Position numbers and translations under genes: made by a program. The notes beneath the pieces are model-generated. The model ran no database searches. It saw nothing but the letters and a program-made list of their open reading frames with translations, and was not told where the DNA came from. 64,000 nucleotides of DNA from Azospirillum endophyticum (GTDB lineage Bacteria; Pseudomonadota; Alphaproteobacteria; Azospirillales; Azospirillaceae): the NCBI RefSeq assembly GCF_016595245.1, contig NZ_JAENHM010000084.1:1-64000 (forward strand), written 5' to 3'. The number at the start of each line of letters is the position of its first letter. Position 1 is the stretch's first letter. Positions 16,262-25,462 of the stretch are shown here, piece after piece.

Positions 16262-16512
16262 TCCCGAGCCACCTGCTCGGCAATGTCCAGAGCCGACCGG
16301 GAGGAGAAATCGCCTTGCGCCGCCGCCGCCAAGCCGGCAGCGACCTCGCGCCGCAGGATGGCCATCTTCTCCTGCTCTTGCGCACGATCGCGCTGCAGAA
16401 GGCGCAATGCCTCGCGCACCACCTCGCTCGACGACGCGTAGCCACCCGTCGCCACTTCATGTTCGACGAAATCGACCATCTCCGACGGAAGACTGACATT
16501 CATCGTCGCCAT
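16258..16512 (-). CDS. ParD-family antitoxin
   Basis: An 84-residue ribbon-helix-helix protein: MATMNVSLPSEMVDFVEHEVATGGYASSSEVVREALRLLQ is the DNA-binding and dimer part, followed by a toxin-binding helix (REVAAGLAAAAQGDFSSRSA). The ATG at 16512 has AGGAG about eight bases upstream. It is the first gene of a two-gene toxin-antitoxin operon and is expected to repress its own promoter, which should lie in 16513-16600. Confidence 0.9.
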   Translation of the reverse strand: MATMNVSLPSEMVDFVEHEVATGGYASSSEVVREALRLLQRDRAQEQEKMAILRREVAAGLAAAAQGDFSSRSALDIAEQVARE

Positions 16513-16678
16513 GGCAGGCTCCTGACCGTGATTGGATCCAGGAGATAGGGGATATGGCAAAGTTTGTCAATTTCGACCCTGGACGGGGCAGGGAAACAGG
16601 CATGGATACTCCCTGTCCCAATGTGGGCCGCTTGCCTCCCGATGGTCGGGACGCCCTGTCTTCCGTCGAGGCGAGATA

Positions 16679-17650
16679 TCAGCGGTTCCCCTTTCCGGGC
16701 AGGCGGGCGAGCAGTTCCCCGACGATGCCGCGGCGGAAGACCAGGACGCAGACGACGAAGATGCAGCCGATCACCACCGGCACCGGCAGGCTGGTGGAGG
16801 CGAGGTAGCTTTCCAGCGTCACCACCAGCCCGGCACCCACCACCGGGCCGAACAGCGTGCCCATGCCGCCCAGCAGCGTCATCAGCACCACCTCGCCCGA
16901 CATCTGCCAGGTCACGTCGGTCAGGCTGGCGAGCTGGAACACCAGCGCCTTGGTGCCGCCGGCAAGCCCTGCCAGCGAGGCCGACAGCACGAAGGCGACC
17001 AGCTTGTAGCGGTCGGTGCGGTAGCCGAGCGAGACGGCACGCGGCTCGTTCTCGCGGATCGCCTTCAGCACCTGACCGAAGGGCGAGTGGACGGTGCGCC
17101 AGATCAGGGCGAAGCCGGCGACGAAGATCGCCAGCACGGTGTAGTACATGGTCAGCGGCTGGCCGAGGTCGAACAGCCCGAACAGGGTGCCGCGCGGCAC
17201 GCCCTGGATGCCGTCCTCGCCATGGGTGAAGGGCAGCTGCAGCGCCAGGAAGAACACCATCTGGCTCAGCGCCAAGGTGATCATAGCGAAGTAGATGCCC
17301 TGGCGGCGGATGGCGATCAGCCCGAAGACCAACCCCAGCCCGGCCGCGACCACGGTGGCGGCAAGCAGCCCGAACTCCGGTGCCCAGCCCCATTCCTTCA
17401 CCACATGCGCGGTGACGTAGGCGGCTCCGCCGAAGAAGGCGGCATGGCCGAAGCTGAGCAGCCCGGCGAAGCCGATCAGCAGGTTGAAGGCGCAGGCGAA
17501 CAGCGCGAAGCACAGCACCTTCATCAGGAACACCGGGTACAGCAGGAAGGGCGCCGCCAGGGCCAGCAGCAGGCCGCCGCCGATCAGCAACGCCCGGCGC
17601 GATCCCGCCTCCACTCCCGTCCGTCGCAACGCCTGGGTCTGCATGGTCAT
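16679..17650 (-). CDS. livM: branched-chain amino acid-type ABC permease LivM
   Basis: A 323-residue membrane permease of the LivM family. Typical segments are ACAFNLLIGFAGLLSFGHAAFFGGAAYVTAH and the ATPase-docking loop LKAIRENEPRAVSLGYRTDRYKL. MTLLGGMGTLFGPVVGAGLVV lies near the end. It is last in the livG-livF-livH-livM order on the minus strand, three bases after livH. No periplasmic binding protein gene follows. The one at 23249 belongs to a neighbouring operon that carries a similar operator palindrome, and probably serves this transporter. Confidence 0.95.
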   Translation of the reverse strand: MTMQTQALRRTGVEAGSRRALLIGGGLLLALAAPFLLYPVFLMKVLCFALFACAFNLLIGFAGLLSFGHAAFFGGAAYVTAHVVKEWGWAPEFGLLAATVVAAGLGLVFGLIAIRRQGIYFAMITLALSQMVFFLALQLPFTHGEDGIQGVPRGTLFGLFDLGQPLTMYYTVLAIFVAGFALIWRTVHSPFGQVLKAIRENEPRAVSLGYRTDRYKLVAFVLSASLAGLAGGTKALVFQLASLTDVTWQMSGEVVLMTLLGGMGTLFGPVVGAGLVVTLESYLASTSLPVPVVIGCIFVVCVLVFRRGIVGELLARLPGKGNR

Positions 17651-17653
17651 GGC

Positions 17654-18541
17654 TTATCTCTCCCGTCCGAACAGGCCGGCCGGCTTCACCATCAGCACCA
17701 CGGCCATGATCACGAACACCACGATGTTGGAGGCTTCCGGATAGAAGACCTTGGTCAGCCCCTCCAGCAGCCCCAGTCCGAGCCCGGTGACGATGGCGCC
17801 GAGGATCGAGCCCATGCCGCCGATCACCACCACCGCGAACACCACGATGATCAGGTTCGACCCCATCAGCGGCGACACCTGGTAGATCGGTGCCGCCAGC
17901 ACGCCGGCCAGCCCGGCCAGCGCCACGCCGAAGCCGTAGGTCAGCGACACCATCACCGGCACGTTGATGCCGAAGGCCTGCACCAGCGTCGGGTTCTCCG
18001 TCGCCGCCCGCAGATACGCCCCCAGCTTGGTCCGTTCGATGGCGAACCAGGTGCCGAAGCACACCAGCAGCGAGGTCGCCACCACCCAGCCCCGGTAGGT
18101 CGGCAGATACATGAAGCCGAGGTTGGTGCCGCCCTTCAGCAGGTCGGGAATCGGATAGGGCTGGCCCGACACGCCGTACTGGTGGCGGAAGGCGCCCTCG
18201 AAGATCAGCGCCAGCCCGAAGGTCAGCAGCAGCCCGTAGAGATGGTCGACCTTGTAGAGCCGGCGCAGCATGGTGCGCTCCAGCACCAGCCCGACCGCCC
18301 CGACCGCCAGCGGCGCCAGCACCAGCGCCCCCCAATAGCCGACGCCGAGATAGGTCAGCAGCAGCCACGCCACGAAGGCGCCGACCATGTACAAGGCGCC
18401 ATGCGCCATGTTGACGACGTTGAGCATGCCGAAGATCACCGCCAGTCCCAGGCTGAGCAGCGCATAGAAGGAGCCGTTGATCAGGCCGAGCAGAAGCTGG
18501 CCGAACAGGGCCTGCGGCGGAATGCCAAGGAGTTGGAACAT
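17654..18541 (-). CDS. livH: branched-chain amino acid-type ABC permease LivH
   Basis: A 295-residue permease with the family opening QLLLGLINGSFYALLSLGLAVIFGMLNVVNMAHGALYM and the docking loop YLRAATENPTLVQAFGINVPVMV. GGMGSILGAIVTGLGLGLLEG lies near the C-terminus. It pairs with LivM to form the membrane channel. In LivHM systems that stand next to catabolic genes the substrate is often an aromatic or hydroxy acid, not an amino acid, so the name denotes only the family. Confidence 0.95.
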   Translation of the reverse strand: MFQLLGIPPQALFGQLLLGLINGSFYALLSLGLAVIFGMLNVVNMAHGALYMVGAFVAWLLLTYLGVGYWGALVLAPLAVGAVGLVLERTMLRRLYKVDHLYGLLLTFGLALIFEGAFRHQYGVSGQPYPIPDLLKGGTNLGFMYLPTYRGWVVATSLLVCFGTWFAIERTKLGAYLRAATENPTLVQAFGINVPVMVSLTYGFGVALAGLAGVLAAPIYQVSPLMGSNLIIVVFAVVVIGGMGSILGAIVTGLGLGLLEGLTKVFYPEASNIVVFVIMAVVLMVKPAGLFGRER

Positions 18542-18557
18542 GAATGGCTCTCCCGCT

Positions 18558-19287
<730 letters not shown>

Positions 19288-19295
<8 letters not shown>

Positions 19296-20115
19296 GTCCG
19301 GTCCCCCCCGTGCCCATATATGCTTCCATCACCTGCGGGTTCTTCGAGACGACCTGATAGGGCCCTTCCGCCAGGATCTCGCCACGGCGCAGAACGGTGA
19401 TGGTGTCCGACAGGTGGGCGACGACCGACAGATTGTGCTCGACCATCAGCACGGTGCGGTCGGCGGCGACGCGCTTGATGAGATCCGCGGTGCCTTCGAT
19501 GTCCTCATGCCCCATGCCGGCCAGCGGCTCGTCGAGCAGCATCACCTCGGGGTCGAGCGCCAGGGTGGTGGCGATCTCCAGCGCGCGCTTGCGGCCATAA
19601 GGCAGTTCGGCGGCGGTGTGGTTGGCCCAAGGGGTGAGGTTGACCGCCTCGATCAGCTCCTGCGCCCGGTGATGCAGGTCGTGGAGCGACGATTCGGACT
19701 TCCAGAAATGGAAGCTGGTGCCGAGCGGCCGCTGCAGGGCGACGCGGACATTCTCCAGCACGCTCAGATGCGGGAAGACGGCGGAGATCTGGAAGGAGCG
19801 GACCAGCCCCTTGCATGCGATGTCGGCGGGCTTGGTGCGGGTGATGTCGCGGCCCTTGTAGAGGATCTGGCCGCGCGTCGGCGTCAGGAACTTGGTCAGC
19901 AGGTTGAACACCGTGCTCTTGCCGGCGCCGTTCGGGCCGATCAGCGCGTGGATGGTGCCGCGGCGAACCTGGAGGTTCACCTCCTTCACCGCGACGAAGC
20001 CCTTGAACTCCTTCGTCAGACCACGGGCTTCCAGGATGATGTCGGTGGAAGACACCTTGCGGGCGGATGCCGCATCAGGCTGGTCGCCCAACGGAGAGTG
20101 ATATCCGCTGTGCAT
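19288..20115 (-). CDS. livG: branched-chain amino acid-type ABC ATPase LivG
   Basis: A 275-residue ATPase and the first gene of livGFHM. It has LEARGLTKEFKGFVAVKEVNL, Walker A GPNGAGKST, the LVRSFQISAVFPHLSVLENV loop, a signature region ELPYGRKRALEIATTLA (variant of LSGGQ), Walker B VMLLDEPLAGMG and MVEHNLSVVA. The ATG at 20115 is my choice; an ATG at 20169 and a GTG close to the conserved part are alternatives, none with a strong ribosome binding site. The operator palindrome at 20249-20268 lies about 130 bp upstream. Confidence 0.93.
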
Positions 20116-20586
20116 GTCAGGGCACGAGCGGGCGACCGCTCTTCCTCTTGTGCATCGGAAGTCTCCCATTTTCGGTTTTTCCGGGTGCCAACGCTTCAGG
20201 CTTCCACGCGAGATCTGCGCTCCGGCCTCGTGAACGACCCTGTTATGTGTATAGTGCATCCATTGTACGTTGGTCAATCCATATGTCATCCATGCATTCT
20301 GGAACCGCGGGTCGACGGGCCGGTTGCCCAACCGTCTTGGCGGTGGGGGAGGCATTGGATAGAGTCGGGGGTGCTTCTTGCATCCTGCGCAACCACAGGC
20401 GGATCGCCCGGCATCCTGCCGGAACGGAAGAGCCGGAACACAAGGATCGAGGGGGATATGCCGGCGCCTCTTCCCATCTTCGGATGCGGTCGAGAAAAGG
20501 AAAGCGGCGAGGGGGCGAATTCCTGTTCCGTAAATTCCCGCCAATCCATTGATCGCGACGATTGCCAGAGCAGGGGGAGTGGAAGG
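20116..20586. other. intergenic region between livG and gntR
   Basis: A 471-bp divergent promoter region. Apart from the palindrome at 20249-20268, the stretch 20240-20300 is the AT-richest part and probably holds the liv promoter. I see no convincing gene here; the open frames across it have no start signals and poor codon bias. Confidence 0.6.
20249..20268. promoter_or_regulatory. candidate GntR operator, copy 1 (livGFHM)
   Basis: GTATAGTG-CATC-CATTGTAC: an imperfect 8+4+8 palindrome. A near-copy, GTACATTG-CATC-CAAAGTAC, stands at 26812-26831 in front of the second operon of this region. Sharing the CATC core and GTAC ends at only these two promoters suggests a common regulator, most simply the GntR protein encoded at 20587. 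Confidence 0.65.
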
Positions 20587-21594
20587 ATGAAGGTGGCGGG
20601 ATTGCCAAGCGACGGCTCCGATGAGGCGGAGAAGGCCGCTTCCTTGCAGGAGCGGGCCTATCGTCTGCTGAAGGCGATGATCGAGGACGGCCGGATCGGG
20701 CCGGGGGAGCGCCTGCAGGAAGCCCAGGTGGCGAAAGCCTTCGGCATCAGCCGCTCGCCTGCCCGCCATGCCTTGCGGACGCTGTGCGTGGAGGCTCTGG
20801 TCGAAGAGCATGACGGAAAGGGATATGTGGTCGCCGGACGCGGGGCCGGCGTCGCCGACGGATCGCTCGCCAGCCTGGAACCTGTCAAGATTCAGTCGAC
20901 ACCGCAGTGGGAGCGCATCTACAAGGAGGTCGAGCAGGAACTCTTCATCCGCATCCTGTTCGGGGCGGTGAGGATCAACGAGAAGCAGCTGGCCCTGCAT
21001 TTCGACGTCAGCCGCACCGTGACCCGCGACCTGCTGGCGCGCATGCATGGCATGGGCCTGATCGAGAAGGACGATGCCGGCCATTGGCTGTCGCGCCGCA
21101 TCACGCCGGACCATATCCGCGACCTCTACGAGATGCGCCGCCTGCTGGAGCCGAAGGCCCTGCAGAAATCGCTGCCGCAGCTTCCGGTGCCGGCGCTGCG
21201 CCAAGCCCGCGACCGCGTCGTGCAGGCGCTGGACTGCGCCACGCCCGACAGCGCGGCCTTCGACCGGATCGAACGCGACCTGCACGTCGACATCCTGTCC
21301 TGCTGCCCGAACAAGGAGATCCTGCGGGCATTGGAGCGGACCCACATGGTGTTCGGACCGACGCGCTATCTCTTCCATCCCTTCCTGGGCGTGCCGGTCG
21401 AGATGATCGACGGCGCCCTGAAGGAGCATAGGCAGATCCTGGACCGCGCCCTGCGCGACGACGTCGACGGCGCGGCCCAGGCCCTCCACGATCACCTGAA
21501 GGTCGCGGACGACCGTTGGCTGAGGCGTTTCGAGATCATCGCGAGCACGACCCAGCTCCAGTTCCCCGCCTATCTCTCGCCGGCCGGCGGGTGA
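20587..21594 (+). CDS. GntR-family regulator with two winged-helix domains and FCD domain
   Basis: A 335-residue protein. The first GntR-type winged helix is at about 20-85 (RAYRLLKAMIEDGRIGPGERLQEAQVAKAFGISRSPARHALRTL). A second, weaker winged helix is at about 105-165 (RIYKEVEQELFIRILFGAVRINEKQLALHFDVSRTVTRDLLARM). A helical FCD ligand-binding domain follows from about 172 (DHIRDLYEMRRLLEP onward). Most FadR-type regulators have one DNA-binding domain, so the duplication is notable. The ATG at 20587 has GGGGGAG upstream. The gene stands between two operons with matching palindromes and probably controls both, sensing the imported acid or a CoA/acid intermediate. Confidence 0.9.
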   Translation: MKVAGLPSDGSDEAEKAASLQERAYRLLKAMIEDGRIGPGERLQEAQVAKAFGISRSPARHALRTLCVEALVEEHDGKGYVVAGRGAGVADGSLASLEPVKIQSTPQWERIYKEVEQELFIRILFGAVRINEKQLALHFDVSRTVTRDLLARMHGMGLIEKDDAGHWLSRRITPDHIRDLYEMRRLLEPKALQKSLPQLPVPALRQARDRVVQALDCATPDSAAFDRIERDLHVDILSCCPNKEILRALERTHMVFGPTRYLFHPFLGVPVEMIDGALKEHRQILDRALRDDVDGAAQALHDHLKVADDRWLRRFEIIASTTQLQFPAYLSPAGG

Positions 21595-21621
21595 GGACGC
21601 CGGACGGTCCGGCGCCTTCCC

Positions 21622-22470
21622 TTATCTCCGCCACGGCACCACGGTCTGCCGCTGCCGGCCCAGCCCCTGGACGCCGAGGGTGACGACGTCGCCGGTCTTC
21701 AGCCAGACCGGGTGCGGGGTCTTGCCCATGCCGACTCCCGGAGGCGTGCCGGTTGCGATGACGTCGCCCGGAAACAGCGTCATGTAGGCGCTGCAATAGG
21801 AGATCAGGGCCGCCACGCCGAAGATCATCGTCCGGGTATTGCCGGTCTGCATGCGCTCGCCGTTGACGTCCAGCCACATGTCCAGATTCTGCGGATCGGG
21901 AACCTCGTCGGCGGTGACGAGCCAGGGGCCGATCGGCGCGAAGCTGTCGCAGCCCTTCCCCTTGTCCCATTGCGACGACTGCATCTGGAAGGAGCGCTCC
22001 GACACGTCGTTCACCACGCAATAGCCGGCGACATGGCCGAGCGCATCGGCTTCGCCGACATGGCTGGCGGTCCGTCCGATGACGACGCCCAGTTCGACCT
22101 CCCAGTCCAGTTTGGTCGAATGCGGCGGCTGGATGGTGTCGTCGTCCGGCCCGCAGATCGCCGAGGTCGGTTTCAGGAAGATGATCGGTTCCGACGGGAC
22201 GGGCAGGCCGGTTTCCGCGGCATGGTCCGAATAGTTCAGGCCGATGCAGATGACCTTGGAAATGCCGCGGTAGGGCACGCCGAGGCGGGGCGACCCGCCG
22301 ACGAGGGGCAGGTCCCGCGGATCGATCGCCGACAGGCTGGACAGGCCTTCCGGCGACAAATCGTCGGGCGTGAAGGCGCCGCGGAGGCCGGACAGGTCGC
22401 GCAGCCGTCCCTCGCCGTCGATCAGGCCGGGTTTCTCCCGGTTCGCGTCACCATACTGGCACAATTTCAT
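21622..22470 (-). CDS. fumarylacetoacetate hydrolase-family protein
   Basis: A 282-residue FAH-superfamily enzyme. The metal-binding set is visible: the acidic residues in KLDWEVELGVVIG, and the loop LFPGDVIATGTPPGVGMGKTP. YRGISKVICIGLNYSDHAAETG is the usual N-terminal mark. Members hydrolyse or decarboxylate acylpyruvates and related diketo or dehydrated sugar acids. It closes the five-gene operon started at 26704, so it probably performs a late C-C cleavage or hydratase-like step there. The exact substrate is unknown. Confidence 0.93.
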   Translation of the reverse strand: MKLCQYGDANREKPGLIDGEGRLRDLSGLRGAFTPDDLSPEGLSSLSAIDPRDLPLVGGSPRLGVPYRGISKVICIGLNYSDHAAETGLPVPSEPIIFLKPTSAICGPDDDTIQPPHSTKLDWEVELGVVIGRTASHVGEADALGHVAGYCVVNDVSERSFQMQSSQWDKGKGCDSFAPIGPWLVTADEVPDPQNLDMWLDVNGERMQTGNTRTMIFGVAALISYCSAYMTLFPGDVIATGTPPGVGMGKTPHPVWLKTGDVVTLGVQGLGRQRQTVVPWRR

Positions 22471-22514
22471 CGGATGGATCCTGTGTGATGGCTGATGTGA
22501 AGGCCGGCGGCCGG

Positions 22515-23252
22515 TCAGGCGACCGTGGAGCCGCCGTCGACCGTCCAGGCGGCGCCGTTGACGTGGCGCGCCTGATCCGAAAGCAGGAAGCGGATGATCC
22601 CGGCGACGTCCTCGGGGCTGCCGTAGGCGGCCGCTCCCGCCCGCCGGATGCCGCCCGATCTGCCGGCCTGCTCGTCCAGGGACCGGATCATGCGCGTCTC
22701 GATCGGTCCCGGCAGGACCGCGTTGACCCGGATCGCCGTCCCCGCCACGTCGAGCGCCGCCACCCGGGTCAGGCCCAGCACGGCGTGCTTGGTGGCGACA
22801 TAGCCCGCCAGCCCGGCGCGTCCGCGGATTGCCGACGTGGATGCCGTATTGACGATCGCACCCTCGCCGCGCGGGATCATGCGGGCGAGGACATGCTTGA
22901 GGCCGAGGAAGACGCCCTTGGCGTTGACCTGCAGGAGCCGGTCGAAGATCTCGTCGGGATAGAGGTGGATGGGGGCGACGACGCCTTCGATCCCGGCATT
23001 GTTGGCGAAGGCGGTGATCGGTCCCAGGCGCCGCTCCACCTCGTCGACCGCCCAGGCCATCCGGGCGCCGTCCGAAACGTCCGTGCGCAGGAACAGAGCC
23101 CGGCGTCCGGCGGCCTCCACCAGCTCCGCGGTTTCGCGGCCGGGGCCGGCATCGAGGTCGAGGATGGCGACATCGTCCCCGGCCGCGGCGAGCGCCGTCG
23201 CCGTCGCCCGTCCGATGCCGCCGCCGCCGCCGGTCACCAGGGCGACGGTCAC
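22515..23252 (-). CDS. short-chain dehydrogenase/reductase
   Basis: A 245-residue classical SDR: cofactor motif TGGGGGIGRATA, Asp after the second strand (ILDLDAG, favouring NAD), NNAG at about 88, catalytic Ser in NTASTSAIRG and YVATK with the catalytic Tyr and Lys. The GTG start at 23252 overlaps the stop of the binding-protein gene by four bases (GTGA). An ATG at 23270, inside that gene, is the alternative. It probably oxidises a secondary alcohol of the imported compound. Confidence 0.93.
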   Translation of the reverse strand: MTVALVTGGGGGIGRATATALAAAGDDVAILDLDAGPGRETAELVEAAGRRALFLRTDVSDGARMAWAVDEVERRLGPITAFANNAGIEGVVAPIHLYPDEIFDRLLQVNAKGVFLGLKHVLARMIPRGEGAIVNTASTSAIRGRAGLAGYVATKHAVLGLTRVAALDVAGTAIRVNAVLPGPIETRMIRSLDEQAGRSGGIRRAGAAAYGSPEDVAGIIRFLLSDQARHVNGAAWTVDGGSTVA

Positions 23253-24508
23253 TGCGCCACCAGCGCGCATCCGCCGTCCTTCAGCGGCCGCCATACCTGA
23301 TCCGAGGGGATGACCTGCCTGACCTTGTAATAGTCCCAGGGATAGTTGGATTCGGCCGGCGTCTTGACCTCGAACAGGTACATGTCGTGCAGTTTGCGGC
23401 CGTCGACCCGGATGCTGCCCTTGCCGAACAGCGGATCGTCGGTCGGGATCTCCTTCATCTTGGCGATGATGGCCTTGCCGTCCGCGGATTGGCCGCCGGC
23501 GGCCTCGACGGCCTTCAGATAATGCAGGACTTCGGCATAGACGCCGGCCTGGAGCTGGCTCGGGTATTTGCCGCCGTTGCGCTCGGCGAAGCGCTTGCTC
23601 CACTGGCGGGTCTGGTCGTTGAGGTCCCAGTAGAAGGCGGCGGTGAATTGCAGACCCTGCGCGATCTTCAGGCCGAGCGAATGGACGTCATGCAGGTACA
23701 GGACCATGGCGACCAGACGCTTGCCGGACTCGGTGAGCCCGAACTCGGTCGCCTGCTTGATCGAGTTGATGGTGTCGCCGCCGGCATTGATCAGGCTGAC
23801 CACCTTGGCCGGCGACGCCTGCGCCTGGAGCAGGAAGGAGGCGAAATCCTGGGTGTTGAGCGGCGTGCGGACGCTGCCCACCATGGTGCCGCCAAGCTCC
23901 TTCAGGACGTTGCGGACGTCGTTTTCCATCGCCTGGCCGAAGGCGTAGTCGGCGGTCAGGGCGAACCAGGTCTTGTCGCCGGAGCCGACCACCGCCCGCG
24001 TCGTGCCGACCGCCAGCGCATAGGTGTCGTAGGTCCACTGGATGGTGTTGGGCGAGCAGGCCTTGCCGGTGAGATCCGAGGTGGAGGCGCCGGCGACCAG
24101 CATCGCCTTGTTCTTGTCGCGGGCGATGTTGTTGACCGCCAGCGCCACCGCGGAGTTCGGCAGGTCGACGATCACGTCGACGCCCTTGGTGTCGATCCAT
24201 TCGCGGGCGAGCGAGGCGGCGATGTCGGCCTTGTTGAGATGGTCGGCGCTCAGCACCTCGATGGGGCGCATCTTGCGGCCGGCGGTGAAATCCTCCACCG
24301 CCATCTGGGCCGCGACGACCGAGCCGTTGCCGGTGATGTCGGCATAGAGGCTCGACATGTCGGTCAGCACGCCGATGCGCAGGGGTGTCTGGGCCTGCGT
24401 CTGGGCTTGTGCCGTGGCGGCCGGTGCCGCGACGGCGGCCAGGCAGAGCAGGCCGGCGGCCGAAGCCATGAGGCCGCGGCGGTGGAGCGGACGGGTCGAT
24501 GTCGTCAT
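23249..24508 (-). CDS. LivK-type periplasmic substrate-binding protein
   Basis: A 419-residue receptor of the branched-chain amino acid family. It has a Tat/Sec-like signal peptide with twin Arg (RPLHRRGLMASAAGLLCLAAVAAPAATAQAQ). The mature domain starts LRIGVLTDMSSLYADITGNGSVVAAQMAVEDF and ends near LKDGGCALVAQ. The ATG at 24508 has GGGAGG seven bases upstream. It very likely feeds the LivGFHM importer encoded at 16679-20115, which has no binding protein of its own. The DMSSLYADITG subfamily is usually linked to hydroxy-acid or aromatic acid catabolism. Confidence 0.93.
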   Translation of the reverse strand: MTTSTRPLHRRGLMASAAGLLCLAAVAAPAATAQAQTQAQTPLRIGVLTDMSSLYADITGNGSVVAAQMAVEDFTAGRKMRPIEVLSADHLNKADIAASLAREWIDTKGVDVIVDLPNSAVALAVNNIARDKNKAMLVAGASTSDLTGKACSPNTIQWTYDTYALAVGTTRAVVGSGDKTWFALTADYAFGQAMENDVRNVLKELGGTMVGSVRTPLNTQDFASFLLQAQASPAKVVSLINAGGDTINSIKQATEFGLTESGKRLVAMVLYLHDVHSLGLKIAQGLQFTAAFYWDLNDQTRQWSKRFAERNGGKYPSQLQAGVYAEVLHYLKAVEAAGGQSADGKAIIAKMKEIPTDDPLFGKGSIRVDGRKLHDMYLFEVKTPAESNYPWDYYKVRQVIPSDQVWRPLKDGGCALVAQ

Positions 24509-24621
24509 GATTTTCCTCCCGATCGTCTGGGGAACGCGGCCCTGCGGGTTCACTCCGCTTCTATCGGCCCGGCGGTCCGGCGCGATGGCCGCGCCCGTTC
24601 TGAATGTCTCTGGTGATGGGT

Positions 24622-25386
24622 TCAGGGGATGAGGCGCTTCAGCAGGCGCCGGTCCTCGACCGCGAAGCCGCCGCCATAGACGTCGGAGGCCATGAAATGC
24701 GCGCCGAGGATTTCCGGTTCCAGGGCGGCGATCGGGTCGTACTCCGACGCATGCAGCGTCATGCTCGCCCGTCCCTGGCGCGGCGGCGAATAGGCCAGCG
24801 GAGTCCGGCGATAGACGATGTCGGCGTAGACCGGTTCCGGACGCTCCGGATGGGGAACCCGCCGGACATGGATTTCGCCGGCCGGCTGCTCGGCGCCCTC
24901 GACCAGGGGCACCAGCGGCGCTTCCGGGTCGGGTGTGAAGCTGAATTCCGCCAGCGGCGTGCCGCGGCGCTTGACCCAGCCCTCGACCGCCCCGTCCGCC
25001 GTCTCGGCGAAGCGGTAGGTCGCGTCCTTCTTGGTGTAGCCGAAGACCTCGCGCCCGGCGGCGATGCCCATCGGGTCGGAGCAGTACATGAAGATGTGGG
25101 TGTGGGTGAACAGCCCCTCGTAGCGGACCGGCACCGAGACCATCAGGTCGAACATCTCGCCAGCGTGGATCGCCAGGGTGTGGCCGGGCGACAGCATGAA
25201 GCGGAAGGCGACGCGATCGTTCACCAGTTCGAACGGCGTGTCCGACAGCAGCTTGGCCAGCTTGGCCTGGTCCACCCGGGTCACCACCTCGACCGTCCGC
25301 AGCGGGCACTCCCATTCCAGCGGATAGGCCGGCGCGTAGGGCGGGTTGACGCCGCTGTTCTCGTGCATCTTGTACTTGCCGAACAT
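24622..25386 (-). CDS. acetoacetate decarboxylase-family protein
   Basis: A 254-residue ADC-superfamily protein. The Schiff-base lysine region is clear: GREVFGYTKKDATYRF at about residue 115-130, with the Lys pair typical of acetoacetate decarboxylase. The acidic pocket region lies in YRFAETADGAVEG. It may decarboxylate a beta-keto acid made by the SDR or the flavin oxidase of the same operon; some family members are aldolases or dehydratases instead. The ATG at 25386 has AAGGA six bases upstream; a longer start at 25407 lacks one. Confidence 0.9.
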   Translation of the reverse strand: MFGKYKMHENSGVNPPYAPAYPLEWECPLRTVEVVTRVDQAKLAKLLSDTPFELVNDRVAFRFMLSPGHTLAIHAGEMFDLMVSVPVRYEGLFTHTHIFMYCSDPMGIAAGREVFGYTKKDATYRFAETADGAVEGWVKRRGTPLAEFSFTPDPEAPLVPLVEGAEQPAGEIHVRRVPHPERPEPVYADIVYRRTPLAYSPPRQGRASMTLHASEYDPIAALEPEILGAHFMASDVYGGGFAVEDRRLLKRLIP

Positions 25387-25462
25387 CTCGTGTCCTTTTC
25401 TCGTCATGCCGGCTTTCGTGGGTCCGGCCGGTCCGGGGTCGCAGGAAAAGGGTGGGGCGGCG

